A stretch of 64,000 nt of DNA from Roseibium album (lineage in GTDB: Bacteria; Pseudomonadota; Alphaproteobacteria; Rhizobiales; Stappiaceae). The notes under the pieces are model-generated. The model worked only from the letters and a program-made list of their open reading frames with translations, was not told the origin of the DNA and searched no databases. The translations under genes were made by a program, and so were the position numbers. Every line of letters begins with the position of its first letter. Positions within the stretch are counted from its first letter, which is position 1. Where the stretch lies: the NCBI GenBank assembly GCA_001404055.1, contig CXTY01000003.1, positions 1-64,000 of the forward strand. The letters are read 5' to 3'. This document shows, piece by piece, positions 17,985 through 27,628 of the stretch.

Positions 17985-19544
17985 ATGCTGCTAAATTCTG
18001 TCGAACACGCGTTTTCCCTGATCGAAGCCCAAAATTTCAGTGATGCCTTACCGATCCTGCAGGACCTTCATGACCAGAACCCCGGCAACGCGCGGGTAAA
18101 CTATGGACTTGGAATTACCCATCTGTTTTTTGGTCAGGCTGAACAAGCAGTGCCCTTTCTCACCGCTGCAGCCAAGGTTGCAAAAAAGGAAGCGTCGGTT
18201 TTCACCACACTGGCAAGCGCTCTGAATACTGACGGCAGGAGCACAGAAGCGCTGCCGCATGCGCGCAAAGGTGCCGCACTCGACAACAAGTCCGAATATG
18301 CCAACCGTATTCTGGGTGAAGTTTACTCAGACCTTCGACGACCGGTGATGGCGCGCCAGTCATTTGAACAAGCCTTGAAAGTGGAGGCCAGATCTTCGCG
18401 GGCTCATCTCGGCATTTTCGAGTTGGAAACGACGCTTGGCAACACAGAGGCCGCAGAAGAGCGTTTGCAGGCAGCTTTTGCGCTCACCCCAAATGACCCG
18501 ATGGTTCTGATATCGGCAGCCAGTTCAAGTGATGCTGATCTCAAGGGCAAGGCCCTTTTGAATATTGAACGCATACTGTCGACGCTGCCAGCCAACGCTG
18601 TTCTTCCGGAAATCACCAAACTTGCTTTTGCTGCTGGAAAAATTTGTGACGGTAACGGAGACCGTGAGAAAGCCTTCCATTTTTTCAATAGCTTCCGTGG
18701 GGGGCTTTATCGGAATTACGACGCACAAAAACAGGCCTGGTTCGTCAATGCCTGCAAGTCGGTTTTCACAAAAGAGTTCTTTGAAAAACGCCAGGACTTT
18801 GCGCTTTCCAGCGAACGACCCGTCTTTGTGATGGGGATGCCTCGTTCAGGCGCTACTCTTGTCGAACAAATCATCGCCCGCCATCCGCAAGCTGTCGGTG
18901 CTGGCGAACTGCAATTTGTTCCTGACAGAATTCGTGAGCTCTCTCATGGCAGACCGCGCACCCCGGCCTTCTTTGAGCAAGCCCTCGGTCTCGACAAGCG
19001 GCAGGCACAACGCATCGGACGCAAGTATCTCACGGTGCTTGATGGCCTCGACAAGCGGGCGAAACGTGTGGTCGATAAAATGCCAGACAATTTCGAACAC
19101 ATGTGGCTGCTGGCCCTGTTGTTTCCCAACGCCCGTTTCATTCATGTAACCCGTGCGGCGGCTGACACCTGCCTGTCGATCTACATGACGCCACTGCCTG
19201 CGTATCACAGCTACAATGTCGATCAGGCTTCGCTCGGACATTACTATGGCCAGTACATGGAACTGATGAAACACTGGTCTGATGTTCTGCCGGTTGATGT
19301 TTACCAACAATCCTACGAGGCGCTGGTGGGGAATCAAGAAGCGGAGAGCCGCGCACTCCTCAACCATGCCGGTCTTGAGTGGAATGACGATTGCCTGAGA
19401 CCACCCAGCGAAGACACGCAAGTGTTTACTTTCAGCCGGGAACAGGTTCGCCAGAAAGTCTATTCCTCTGCTATTGGTAGATGGAAGAATTACGAGCCAC
19501 AAATCATGCCTCTCCTGGACACTTTGAATGAGGCAGTGAAATAA
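17985..19544 (+). CDS. TPR-containing sulfotransferase family protein
   Basis: A predicted PAPS-dependent sulfotransferase (519 residues). The first ~250 residues form tetratricopeptide-like helical repeats (ALPILQDLHDQNPGNARVNYGLG and following). The sulfotransferase domain starts near residue 278 with the 5'-phosphosulfate loop PVFVMGMPRSGATLVEQI. The 3'-phosphate-binding region lies around FIHVTRAAADTCLSIY (~385-400). The C-terminus (SAIGRWKNYEPQ) matches the family. The acceptor is unknown; TPR-sulfotransferases in marine alphaproteobacteria are usually orphan genes, as this one is. Confidence 0.88.
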   Translation: MLLNSVEHAFSLIEAQNFSDALPILQDLHDQNPGNARVNYGLGITHLFFGQAEQAVPFLTAAAKVAKKEASVFTTLASALNTDGRSTEALPHARKGAALDNKSEYANRILGEVYSDLRRPVMARQSFEQALKVEARSSRAHLGIFELETTLGNTEAAEERLQAAFALTPNDPMVLISAASSSDADLKGKALLNIERILSTLPANAVLPEITKLAFAAGKICDGNGDREKAFHFFNSFRGGLYRNYDAQKQAWFVNACKSVFTKEFFEKRQDFALSSERPVFVMGMPRSGATLVEQIIARHPQAVGAGELQFVPDRIRELSHGRPRTPAFFEQALGLDKRQAQRIGRKYLTVLDGLDKRAKRVVDKMPDNFEHMWLLALLFPNARFIHVTRAAADTCLSIYMTPLPAYHSYNVDQASLGHYYGQYMELMKHWSDVLPVDVYQQSYEALVGNQEAESRALLNHAGLEWNDDCLRPPSEDTQVFTFSREQVRQKVYSSAIGRWKNYEPQIMPLLDTLNEAVK

Positions 19545-19689
19545 AGTTCGAATGCGAAAAATTCGCGATGTTTCCAATCCGTTTCAAGTAAAAGCCATAG
19601 CTTTCCAGCAGAAAGTCTCCGCAAAACATCAGCGACTATGATATGGCTCGACTTGCTAACCTGAACGACAAACGCGCCGGAAGACCTAC

Positions 19690-20790
19690 TTGAAACCAAA
19701 CCCTCGCCGTCCGGCGCTCCTTTCACTGATCTCCTTCATCTGCTGGTGCGGTTGCCTCGGTGCATTGCTGGTCGGCTTTCTGGGACTGTCGACATTTGTC
19801 GCGCCGAAATTCTGGCTCGCGGACAACATGAGCTTTTTTTTAAGGCAGTTTCTCGCAGCAGGACTGGCGGGATGCCTAGCAGGCGCAATCGGGCTGCTGC
19901 TGCGACACAGGATGGCTCTTCTCTACCGGACGGTCTGGTTCCTGGCACTGCTGTCGTTCGTTAGCCTGGCCGGACTGACGGGAACGCGCACGCTCGCAAA
20001 CACCGTTACAATCGCTCCCCTGCAGGAAACCGGGAAGCCGATAAAGGTTATCTCGATCAACCTTGAACACCTGTTTTTGGGGGATGAAGTGCTGCAGGCG
20101 TTTCTCAAGAAGGAAAACGCCGACATTGTCGTCATTCAGGAAGTTCTATGGTGGCTTCAGGAAAGGCGTTGGCAGCGATTGGGACTATCCGTCGGCAGTG
20201 CTGGAGAAAATGGCTATCCTGACTATTTGAAGGTCGGCGAACTTGGCGGCCTTGCCGTTTACTCACGCTTTCCGATCGTTAAAGAAGACGCCCGCATCAT
20301 TGCCGGTAAGCTGCCACCCGGCGCCAATGTCTATTACGATGCTGACCGGGAGCTCTTGTCCCTGACACTGGACACGGGCAACGTCCCGTTGCATCTGGTT
20401 GTGATCCACCCTGATAGCCCCAGGACCAAATCGCGCTGGAAAAACAAGCGCCGGTATTTCGATGAAGTAGATAGGATCGTAGAAGCCCTGAAGGCTCAAA
20501 ACGATGGCAGCATCCTGGCAATAGGCGACTGGAACAGCGCACCCTGGTCCGGACGATTTCAGGAGACCTTGTCAAAAACCGAATTGAAAACGGCCTATCC
20601 GGACGGCTGGCCACAGACCACACGCTTTTTCTTCGACTACCGCCTGCATTGGATCTTGGGAGCTCCCGTCGACCAGTTCGGTATCTCCAAGGATATTCAG
20701 TTGATGGATGTATCGCTCGGACCGCATATCGGCTCAGACCATCTGCCGCTGATTGTCGAGCTCGCACTACCCGAAACACTCCCAAATTGA
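19690..20790 (+). CDS. Membrane-anchored endonuclease/exonuclease/phosphatase-family protein
   Basis: A 366-residue protein starting at TTG 19690 with GGAAG upstream. Three N-terminal membrane helices (~8-35, 50-67, 75-95) anchor an EEP (DNase I-like) domain from ~117 onward. Metal and catalytic positions are visible: ISINLEHLF (Asn), DIVVIQEV (Glu, ~151), GDWNSAPW (Asp/Asn, ~280) and GSDHLPLIVEL (Asp/His, ~350). The orientation suggests a periplasmic catalytic domain, so the substrate may be a phosphodiester, a nucleic acid or a phospholipid headgroup. The specific reaction is not deducible. Confidence 0.85.
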   Translation: MKPNPRRPALLSLISFICWCGCLGALLVGFLGLSTFVAPKFWLADNMSFFLRQFLAAGLAGCLAGAIGLLLRHRMALLYRTVWFLALLSFVSLAGLTGTRTLANTVTIAPLQETGKPIKVISINLEHLFLGDEVLQAFLKKENADIVVIQEVLWWLQERRWQRLGLSVGSAGENGYPDYLKVGELGGLAVYSRFPIVKEDARIIAGKLPPGANVYYDADRELLSLTLDTGNVPLHLVVIHPDSPRTKSRWKNKRRYFDEVDRIVEALKAQNDGSILAIGDWNSAPWSGRFQETLSKTELKTAYPDGWPQTTRFFFDYRLHWILGAPVDQFGISKDIQLMDVSLGPHIGSDHLPLIVELALPETLPN

Positions 20791-20884
20791 GTCATTGGCT
20801 GTGATTTCAACGTTAAAGTGTTTGAGACATTCGGCAGAATTCGAAACACTGCAATAATCTTCACATCGATTCTAATCCGGTAGC

Positions 20885-21463
20885 ATGGCCAAACTTTATT
20901 TCAATTATTCTTCAATGAACGCCGGCAAATCAACGGTTCTCCTACAGGCTGCCTATAACTACAAAGAGCGCGGCATGACCGTGCTTCTGTTGATAGCAGC
21001 CCTTGATGACCGGGCCGGCAAAGGCAAAATCGCATCCCGTATCGGACTGGCGGCAGAAGCCGATATCTTTGGTGCAAAGGATGATGTCTTCGAACACGTT
21101 CGCGCGACCCATGAAACCAAAAACCTGGACGCCCTGTTCGTGGACGAAGCTCAGTTCCTGACCGATGAGCAGGTTTGGCAACTGGCGAAGATCGCAGACG
21201 AACTCCGCATCCCAGTGATGTGTTTCGGACTACGAACAGATTTTCAGGGAAAACTGTTTCCAGGCAGCGCAGCTCTTCTCGCAATCTCCGACAGCCTGAA
21301 GGAAATCAAGACAATCTGCTGGTGCGGTCGGAAAGCAACCATGGTCGCCCGTCTGGATGGCGAGGGTCAAATTGTCGATGAAGGCGACCAGGTGGTGATT
21401 GGTGGCAACGAAACCTATGTCCCGCTTTGCCGAAATCACTGGTCGCAGAAGCAGTTGGGATAG
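20885..21463 (+). CDS. tdk: Thymidine kinase
   Basis: Phosphorylates thymidine with ATP in the pyrimidine salvage pathway. The 192-residue protein matches type II (TK1-like) kinases: P-loop SSMNAGKST at residues 9-17, Walker B ALFVDEAQFLT (~79-89), the lasso region with zinc-binding Cys pairs (CWCGRKA and the C-terminal LCRNHW), and the thymidine-binding GNETYVPLC loop. Monocistronic. Confidence 0.96.
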   Translation: MAKLYFNYSSMNAGKSTVLLQAAYNYKERGMTVLLLIAALDDRAGKGKIASRIGLAAEADIFGAKDDVFEHVRATHETKNLDALFVDEAQFLTDEQVWQLAKIADELRIPVMCFGLRTDFQGKLFPGSAALLAISDSLKEIKTICWCGRKATMVARLDGEGQIVDEGDQVVIGGNETYVPLCRNHWSQKQLG

Positions 21464-21559
21464 GGCAGAAATGTTGGACTAGGTTCGCGCTTACAACTTG
21501 AACTCAGTTGTCGCAGTTGCGTTTAAAACCACCGTTCTATGGTAACTTGAGGTCTTCTG

Positions 21560-23581
21560 TCAGGCACTTTTTCGTTTTTTCATGTGCTCTATGCAATAGG
21601 CTTTGGCTTCTTTCAGCCCCAGCGGCACTGAATAGTAATATCCCTGGCCAAACCTCACGCCGGATTTCATAATCAGGTCTGCTTGTGATTTACTTTCAAT
21701 GCCTTCAACCACGATGGTTTTGTTCAATCCAATTGCCATCTCGACGATCTTGTTGAAGAGAAAATACTTCTCACAATCGTCCACAACATCAACAACAAAC
21801 GATCTATCGATTTTGATTTCATCAATCAGGAGCTGGCGGAGATAGCGTAGAGACGCGAAACCGGTTCCAAAGTCATCCAAAGCGACTTTTACGCCACGTT
21901 GACGGAGACGGCCAAGGATCTCATTGACCTTCGTTGCATTTTCGATAAGCACGCTTTCGGTCACCTCAAGCGTCAAAAGCTTGGGTGAAAGACCTGTCTC
22001 GAGCAGAATTTCTTCAATCCGGTCCGCTATATGATCGGAACGAAATCCAAGCGCCGACAGGTTCGAACTGATCTTGATCGGCACATTTGTGTCGGAAGCA
22101 GCTTCAACCGCGAACGTGGCGGCCTGTCTCAAGACGGCCAAATCGATGTCCTGAACCCTGCCATTATCTTCAGCGATCTTGATAAATTCATCGGGGGCCA
22201 CATCCTCGCCATTCAGGGACCAGCGCGCCAACGCCTCAAACTCAGTTGGCATTTCATTTCGCAGGCACACCTTTGGCTGGAAGGCCACCCTGATTTCACC
22301 GTCTTCAATCGCTTTTGGAAGGGCCGATCCTATGATTGAGCGTCGCATCATGCTTTGACGGATTTTCTCATCGAAAACCTGGTGCTGGTTTTTGCCTGCG
22401 TTTTTAGCTGCGTAGAGCGCCGCATCTGCGGATTTCAAAAGAGCAGACACTGTCGTTCCAAGAGATTCCGGCAAAGCCGTAACGCCAACTGAACAACTAG
22501 GCCGTATGGACAACCCCTCGTGACTGACTTCGGTTCTCATCGCTTCGGCAACGAATATGCCGAGCTGATTTTCCGTCGGAAACACGTCGGACTGGTGAAG
22601 AATGATTGCAAACTCGTCTCCTCCCAATCGTGCCGCAGAGCCACCATTGTATTTGGCAAGTTCATCAAGGCGGTTGGCAACTGCAACAAGCAGGGCATCA
22701 CCTGCATCGTGGCCAAAGGTATCATTTACAGCTTTGAAATCGTCGATGTCGACGAGCACAATATACAGTCGCTGAGCCCCGTCAGCGTTGAGTTCTCGTT
22801 CAAGCCGGTCCAGAAATACCGCGCGCTTTGCCAGACCAGTCAGTGAATCATGCGCTAGTAGAAATTTGGCCTTCGCTTCTGAAGCCGTTTTTTGTCGCTC
22901 CAAGTGAACTTGCGCTTCAAGCTCGACGACTGAACGCATACGTCGATTTTCGCGACGCGCCAAGAACGAGCAGCCCATCAACCCTGCAAGAAAAGCGACG
23001 CCCGAATAAGCAAGGTTTTTGTGAATCGCGCTGGTCAAATCAGATTCCACGACAAAGGCGCCCATCACGTCACCGACTTTATACGCTTCGCGATTAAGCA
23101 CCTCGTTGTGACAGGATACGCAAGTCTCAGACTTGGCAATCGATGGAAAAATTGACCGGGCAACGACCCTTCCATCTTCAATTCGATGTTCCTCGATCAT
23201 GGGGAGTGTCGGGTTTTGTGCCAAGATTGAGATCATTAAACCGAGACGGGCATCCGGCTCCTGAACGGCAAGCTCGAGCCCAGGCGTTCCGGGAACGCGC
23301 ACAGTTAACGGCGCGTGATCACGCCCCTTTCCATGTTCATCGACAAAAGCTTCCAATCCCAATCGACGGAAAGCTGCTGGCAGGGGCATGTCGTTAGAAC
23401 GATGGTTTGCGTAGGTTGTGACGAAAGCACTTGCAAAGCGGACAACTTCAGATCGAGCCTGCGCTTCCGTACGAGAGAATTCCCACATCGAAACACCGAA
23501 GAAAAAAATGGCGAAGACAATTGCTCCAACAAATGGAAGAACAACAGAATTCGGTGATTTTTTCCAAGTCAGTCGCACCAT
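21560..23581 (-). CDS. Haem-motif (DUF3365-like) GGDEF-EAL cyclic-di-GMP protein
   Basis: A membrane sensor that makes and/or degrades cyclic-di-GMP; 673 residues. TM1 (~15-32) leads into a periplasmic DUF3365/Tll0287-like domain carrying a c-type haem motif CVSCH (Cys154, Cys157, His158). TM2 (~182-200) and a short coiled coil follow. The GGDEF domain has an intact active site (RLGGDEFAII) but no RxxD inhibitory site just before it. The EAL domain keeps its metal and catalytic residues (EFEAL, LEVTES, DDFGTG, EIKIDR), so both activities are possible. A redox or gas signal is a reasonable inference from the haem motif. Single gene. Confidence 0.9.
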   Translation of the reverse strand: MVRLTWKKSPNSVVLPFVGAIVFAIFFFGVSMWEFSRTEAQARSEVVRFASAFVTTYANHRSNDMPLPAAFRRLGLEAFVDEHGKGRDHAPLTVRVPGTPGLELAVQEPDARLGLMISILAQNPTLPMIEEHRIEDGRVVARSIFPSIAKSETCVSCHNEVLNREAYKVGDVMGAFVVESDLTSAIHKNLAYSGVAFLAGLMGCSFLARRENRRMRSVVELEAQVHLERQKTASEAKAKFLLAHDSLTGLAKRAVFLDRLERELNADGAQRLYIVLVDIDDFKAVNDTFGHDAGDALLVAVANRLDELAKYNGGSAARLGGDEFAIILHQSDVFPTENQLGIFVAEAMRTEVSHEGLSIRPSCSVGVTALPESLGTTVSALLKSADAALYAAKNAGKNQHQVFDEKIRQSMMRRSIIGSALPKAIEDGEIRVAFQPKVCLRNEMPTEFEALARWSLNGEDVAPDEFIKIAEDNGRVQDIDLAVLRQAATFAVEAASDTNVPIKISSNLSALGFRSDHIADRIEEILLETGLSPKLLTLEVTESVLIENATKVNEILGRLRQRGVKVALDDFGTGFASLRYLRQLLIDEIKIDRSFVVDVVDDCEKYFLFNKIVEMAIGLNKTIVVEGIESKSQADLIMKSGVRFGQGYYYSVPLGLKEAKAYCIEHMKKRKSA

Positions 23582-24030
23582 CGAACCTCAATGAAGTTGC
23601 ATTATAATTATTTTCAACTTAACAGTTTGCAGATGGATTATTAATTCTTACATTTACGTCGGAAGACGTAAGTATTAATTGCAATTTATTCACACAAAAT
23701 ACTTTACATAACTAAAATTTTCAGGACCCAATCTATTTCAGATGTTTGTTTTAACGAAATTATCTTACTGACTGCCAAAGGACTCACGTCATTCTCCGGA
23801 CTGTCCTTGACCTGTCGGCTAGCTGATTCTCAGTCAATTTGGCCACAACAGTCACAACGCTGAGCGTCCAATTGGGGCTCGAAATTGAAATTAGCCGCCA
23901 ATTAGTGGAGTGACCGACGACATTTCCCTCCCCTCCGTCTTTACGGATTTGCCAGATAAGGGAACAGACACCTTGAAGGCATCGCCGCCCCCCCGTAAAA
24001 GGGAATAAACGGGACAGGATAGGGGCCCTG
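23582..24030. other. AT-rich intergenic region
   Basis: 449 bp between the divergent cyclic-di-GMP gene and hlyU. The left half is AT-rich and contains a 7-bp inverted repeat, TTACGTC (23654-23660) with GACGTAA (23665-23671), 73-90 bp upstream of the cyclic-di-GMP gene, a plausible operator. The right half has no recognisable element apart from the hlyU leader. Confidence 0.45.
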
Positions 24031-24318
24031 ATGTTTGGCAAAATATTGAAGTCGCTCTTCGGCTCTTCTGGTGAGACAAAGAGCAGTAAAAAAACTGCAG
24101 CGGTCGACTACGACGATTACAAGATCATCGCAGAACCCGAGCTCTCCAATGGCCAATGGCAAGTCGCTGGGCGTATAGAGAAAAAATTCGGTGAAGAGAC
24201 GAAAGTCCACCGGTTCGTTCGCGCAGACACTTTGCCAGGTGAATCCGATGCGGCCAACGAGATGATCCGCAAGGCCAAAATGATGATTGACCAGCAAGGC
24301 GATACGATATTCGATTGA
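24031..24318 (+). CDS. HlyU-family protein
   Basis: A 95-residue protein of the alphaproteobacterial HlyU family (Pfam HlyU, not the Vibrio ArsR-type HlyU regulator). The N-terminus MFGKILKSLFGSS is a short amphipathic helix, and the core YKIIAEPELSNGQWQVAGRI... KVHRFVRADTLPG is the conserved beta-rich part, ending with the helical EMIRKAKMMIDQQGD. Its role is not established. It is followed ~136 nt later by pgsA on the same strand. Confidence 0.8.
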   Translation: MFGKILKSLFGSSGETKSSKKTAAVDYDDYKIIAEPELSNGQWQVAGRIEKKFGEETKVHRFVRADTLPGESDAANEMIRKAKMMIDQQGDTIFD

Positions 24319-24454
24319 GGAGAACCGCGCCGACGTATTTCGCCGACGCTATCCACCACGTCTCAACATGATGATTTTCTCAGGTTTTGATACTGAGGCA
24401 ATCTTCTATCCGATGAACAGTTTCGGGTGTCATCGTTCAATTTTGAAAGCAGAC

Positions 24455-25027
24455 ATGTCAAGAGAAGTTGTACTCAGCCTGCCCAACATCCTCACCTATG
24501 GGCGCATCCTGGCGGTTCCAGCCGTCGCAGCCTGCTTCTATTTTGACGGCAACACGCCACGCTGGTTTGCTCTTGGCATTTTCACAGTCGCGGCGATTAC
24601 CGATTTTTTCGACGGCTATCTGGCACGCGCCTGGCAGCAGCAATCCGCATTGGGCCGGATGCTGGATCCGATCGCTGACAAGTTGCTTGTTTCCGTATGT
24701 CTTCTGATGTTGGCAGCGGACGGCACCATTTGGGGCTGGACGATGATTGCCGCGATCATAATTCTTTGCCGGGAAATCTTGGTTTCCGGCCTCCGGGAAT
24801 TTCTGGCGGAGTTGCAGGTCAGTGTGCCGGTTACCCAGCTGGCCAAATGGAAAACGACAGTTCAGATGATCGCAATCGCCTTTCTTCTTGCCGGACCGGC
24901 CGGAGATACCGTGTTTCCCTACACCACCCTTTTCGGCCTGACGGCACTTTGGCTGGCTGCGGTTCTTACCTTATATACGGGTTACGACTACTTTCGGGCC
25001 GGGATAGGCCACATTATTACAGAGTAG
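24455..25027 (+). CDS. pgsA: CDP-diacylglycerol-glycerol-3-phosphate 3-phosphatidyltransferase
   Basis: Makes phosphatidylglycerol phosphate from CDP-diacylglycerol and glycerol-3-phosphate at the inner membrane. The CDP-alcohol phosphatidyltransferase signature is complete: DFFDGYLAR, eight residues, then GRMLDPIAD (~51-75), with four metal-binding Asp. Several hydrophobic helices follow. The ATG at 24455 gives 190 residues starting LSLPNILTYGRI, as in relatives; the frame is open upstream to 24287 but that part is not conserved-looking. It precedes moaD and moaE on the same strand. Confidence 0.94.
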   Translation: MSREVVLSLPNILTYGRILAVPAVAACFYFDGNTPRWFALGIFTVAAITDFFDGYLARAWQQQSALGRMLDPIADKLLVSVCLLMLAADGTIWGWTMIAAIIILCREILVSGLREFLAELQVSVPVTQLAKWKTTVQMIAIAFLLAGPAGDTVFPYTTLFGLTALWLAAVLTLYTGYDYFRAGIGHIITE

Positions 25028-25084
25028 AAACCTGGCAGGCCGCAATCGGGCGAGGCTTGTGCGGTTATTTGATTGAGGGATCAC

Positions 25085-25336
25085 ATGAACATTCGCTATT
25101 TCGCTTGGGTCCGCGAACGTGTCGGCGTTGAAGAAGAAACCATCGAGGTCCCCGGTGACGTGAATACCGTTGCGGACCTGATCTCGCACCTAAAGTCGCT
25201 TGACGACAACCACGCCGCTGCCTTTGAAGAAGAAGAGGCTATCAGGGTTGCCCTGGATCAAATGCATGTTGAAGCGGATACAAAAATTGGAAATGCTAAA
25301 GAAGCTGCCTTTTTCCCACCCATGACCGGTGGCTGA
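25085..25336 (+). CDS. moaD: Molybdopterin synthase sulfur carrier subunit
   Basis: The small, ubiquitin-like subunit of molybdopterin synthase. The 83-residue protein ends in the essential Gly-Gly (PMTGG), which is adenylated and thiocarboxylated to donate sulfur to precursor Z. GAGGGA precedes the ATG at 25085. It is separated from moaE by only 3 nt. Confidence 0.95.
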   Translation: MNIRYFAWVRERVGVEEETIEVPGDVNTVADLISHLKSLDDNHAAAFEEEEAIRVALDQMHVEADTKIGNAKEAAFFPPMTGG

Positions 25337-25339
25337 TCA

Positions 25340-25807
25340 ATGGCTGTAGAACCGACTGTGAAAGTTCAGCGCGAGGACTTTGATGCAACCGAAGAAGCTT
25401 CCCGGCTGACTTCGGGACGAAAGGACGTCGGTGCACTTGTGAGTTTCGTCGGTCTTTGCAGAGATGAAGCAGGAACCTTGAACGCGCTGGAATTGGAACA
25501 TTATCCGGGGATGGCAGAAGCTGAGCTCGGCCGGATAGCCAGCGAAGCGATTGAATGTTGGCCGCTAACGGGCCTGACTGTGATCCATCGGTACGGCAAG
25601 ATCGCACCGGGAAAAAACATCGTTTTGGTAATTGCAGCGTCGGCCCACCGCCGTGCTGCATTTGAAGCTGCAGACTTCCTCATGGATTTTCTGAAAACGC
25701 GGGCACCTTTCTGGAAAAAGGAGCATCTTAACTCAGGCAAGAACAGTTCCTGGGTCGATGCAAGGGCCGACGATGAAGAAGACGCAACACGCTGGTCCAA
25801 CACCTGA
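25340..25807 (+). CDS. moaE: Molybdopterin synthase catalytic subunit
   Basis: The large subunit of molybdopterin synthase; with MoaD it converts cyclic pyranopterin monophosphate to molybdopterin. The 155-residue protein has the MoaE signatures: GALVSFVGLCRDE (~34-46), LELEHYPGMAE (~53-63), the His-containing IHRYGKIAPGKN (~79-90) and RAPFWKKE with the catalytic Lys (~119-126). Co-transcribed with moaD. Confidence 0.96.
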   Translation: MAVEPTVKVQREDFDATEEASRLTSGRKDVGALVSFVGLCRDEAGTLNALELEHYPGMAEAELGRIASEAIECWPLTGLTVIHRYGKIAPGKNIVLVIAASAHRRAAFEAADFLMDFLKTRAPFWKKEHLNSGKNSSWVDARADDEEDATRWSNT

Positions 25808-25882
25808 AATTTATGCAATCATTGACTGCGTTACCTTGCAACACCCCCTACCCGAGCAGATGCTCCGGTTCGCCCTTCTGAA

Positions 25883-27202
25883 ATGGTCCTGACCCAAGTG
25901 AAACACACCAGTGATCCTTCCTACTCTTCAGCCGGTGAAAAAACGGATCAGCGCTCCGATGGCGGCGACAGCGAGGTTCTGCGCAATCCCGGCATCCCGC
26001 TAGCAGAATTCATCACGATCATCGCTATGATCATGGCACTGAATGCCCTCGCGATTGACGTGATGCTTCCCGCTCTGCCTGCCATTGGTGACGCACTTAA
26101 CATTATTGAAGAAAACGACCGGCAACTGGTGCTTGTCTCCTACCTCGCCGGTTTTGGCGGTGCACAGTTGTTTTTCGGACCTCTGACGGATTCACTTGGT
26201 CGCCGACGCGTGCTCGTTGGAGGTCTGGCGCTTTATTGCGTCGCCAGCGTTGCGGCAATTTTCACGCAGGACCTCGACCAACTGCTGCTTGCCAGAGTTC
26301 TGCAAGGTGTTGGCTGTGCGGGTGCCAGGGTTGCGACCCTTTCTATTGTCAGGGACTGCTATACCGGCCGGCGCATGGGCAAGATTATGTCGCTTGTCAT
26401 GATGGTTTTCATGGCTGTACCGGTAATCGCGCCTGCTATTGGTCAGGCTATTCTACTGGTTGCCGGGTGGCGCTGGATATTCACGCTGCTGCTGGTTTCC
26501 GGATTCACCATGCTGGTCTGGTCCGGCCTGAGGTTACCGGAAACGCTGTCTCAGCAGAATCGGCGTCCCATTGAGTTTTCCAAGGTTTACGAAGCATACA
26601 AAACCGCCATCACAACACGGGCGTGCATAGGTTATGCGGTTGGCACGGCGTTCATATTCGGTGGCCTCTTCGCGTTTCTTGCAATGTCCCAGCAGGTGTT
26701 CGTCGACGTGTTCGATCTTGGAAAATTGTTCCCTGTTGTGTTCGCCTCGATCGCAATCACGATGGCAATTGCATCTTTTACCAACGCTCAGCTGGTTGAG
26801 GCCATCGGCATGCGCCGGCTCTCGCATGCTGCCTTGCTGGTCTACACACTCTTCGGGTTCGCGATTTTCGCAGTTTCGGCGCTTGGCTATGAAAACTTCT
26901 GGGTGTTTTTAGTACTTATAACGATTGTCATGATGTGTTTCGGTTTCGTCGGCGCCAATTTCAATGCCATGGCAATGGAGCCTCTCGGCAAGATTGCTGG
27001 AACAGCCGCATCTGTAATCGGTTTCATCAGCACGTTGGGCGGAGCGATCCTGGGATACGTCATGGGGCAGCTGTATGACGGAACCACAGCGCCGCTGGGA
27101 CTTGCATTCACCGTTTATGGCTTGGTTGCAATCGGATGTGTTCTCTTTGCAGAGAGGGGACGCATGTTCCACGCGCTGGAGCGCAGCGGTGCCCAAGATT
27201 AG
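25883..27202 (+). CDS. Bcr/CflA-family MFS multidrug exporter
   Basis: A 12-helix major-facilitator drug/H+ antiporter (439 residues). After a ~45-residue hydrophilic leader, TM1 reads FITIIAMIMALNALAIDVMLPALP, typical of the Bcr/CflA group. The MFS motif A appears as GPLTDSLGRRRVLVGG between TM2 and TM3, and the antiporter motif C region lies in TM5. Substrate cannot be inferred. It stands 76 nt after moaE and may have its own promoter. Confidence 0.88.
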   Translation: MVLTQVKHTSDPSYSSAGEKTDQRSDGGDSEVLRNPGIPLAEFITIIAMIMALNALAIDVMLPALPAIGDALNIIEENDRQLVLVSYLAGFGGAQLFFGPLTDSLGRRRVLVGGLALYCVASVAAIFTQDLDQLLLARVLQGVGCAGARVATLSIVRDCYTGRRMGKIMSLVMMVFMAVPVIAPAIGQAILLVAGWRWIFTLLLVSGFTMLVWSGLRLPETLSQQNRRPIEFSKVYEAYKTAITTRACIGYAVGTAFIFGGLFAFLAMSQQVFVDVFDLGKLFPVVFASIAITMAIASFTNAQLVEAIGMRRLSHAALLVYTLFGFAIFAVSALGYENFWVFLVLITIVMMCFGFVGANFNAMAMEPLGKIAGTAASVIGFISTLGGAILGYVMGQLYDGTTAPLGLAFTVYGLVAIGCVLFAERGRMFHALERSGAQD

Positions 27203-27217
27203 AATTGGAGTTCGGCC

Positions 27218-27490
27218 TCAGGAACGGACAGGACCAGGTTTCTTCAGGCTGTAACGCGCCGTCAACGCAAGAAGTAGTTTTTCAGGCCCCTCGATAACAC
27301 CCTCAGACCAGTTGTCCCATTCAAATTTGAGTTTGATCCCATCGTTGATCAAATCAACGCGGCCGTAATCGATCCAGGCGTCAAACCCGTCATAAACATA
27401 AGTTTTCGACCAGCCCTCTTCCTGAAGTTCTGCGAGAATGGTGTTAAACGTCTCTGTCTTGATGTTGCCTATGCTGGCGTTCTGATACAT
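27218..27490 (-). CDS. Small conserved hypothetical protein
   Basis: Function unknown. A 90-residue soluble protein with an aromatic, acidic composition (AELQEEGWSKTYVYDGFDAWIDYG... LKFEWDNWSEG) and no signal peptide or membrane segment. It is convergent with the MFS gene, whose stop is 16 nt away. Codon use is like the neighbours, so it is probably a real gene. Confidence 0.65.
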   Translation of the reverse strand: MYQNASIGNIKTETFNTILAELQEEGWSKTYVYDGFDAWIDYGRVDLINDGIKLKFEWDNWSEGVIEGPEKLLLALTARYSLKKPGPVRS

Positions 27491-27577
27491 CGCCTCACTT
27501 CACTCAAATAGTCCGGCTTTTGGTCTACCGCAGTTCGGACCTTGTGAGTAGGCGTTATATGAGATGTCGGATGAAAC

Positions 27578-27602
27578 AAAAAAGGCGGGCCAATGCCCGC
27601 CT
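27578..27602 (-). terminator. Rho-independent terminator of ilvE
   Basis: On the minus strand an 8-bp stem (AGGCGGGC/GCCCGCCT) with a 4-nt ATTG loop is followed by a T-run at 27583-27578. It lies 27 nt after the ilvE stop. Confidence 0.95.
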
Positions 27603-27628
27603 AAAAACGCTAATTAGATTCAGGAAGA

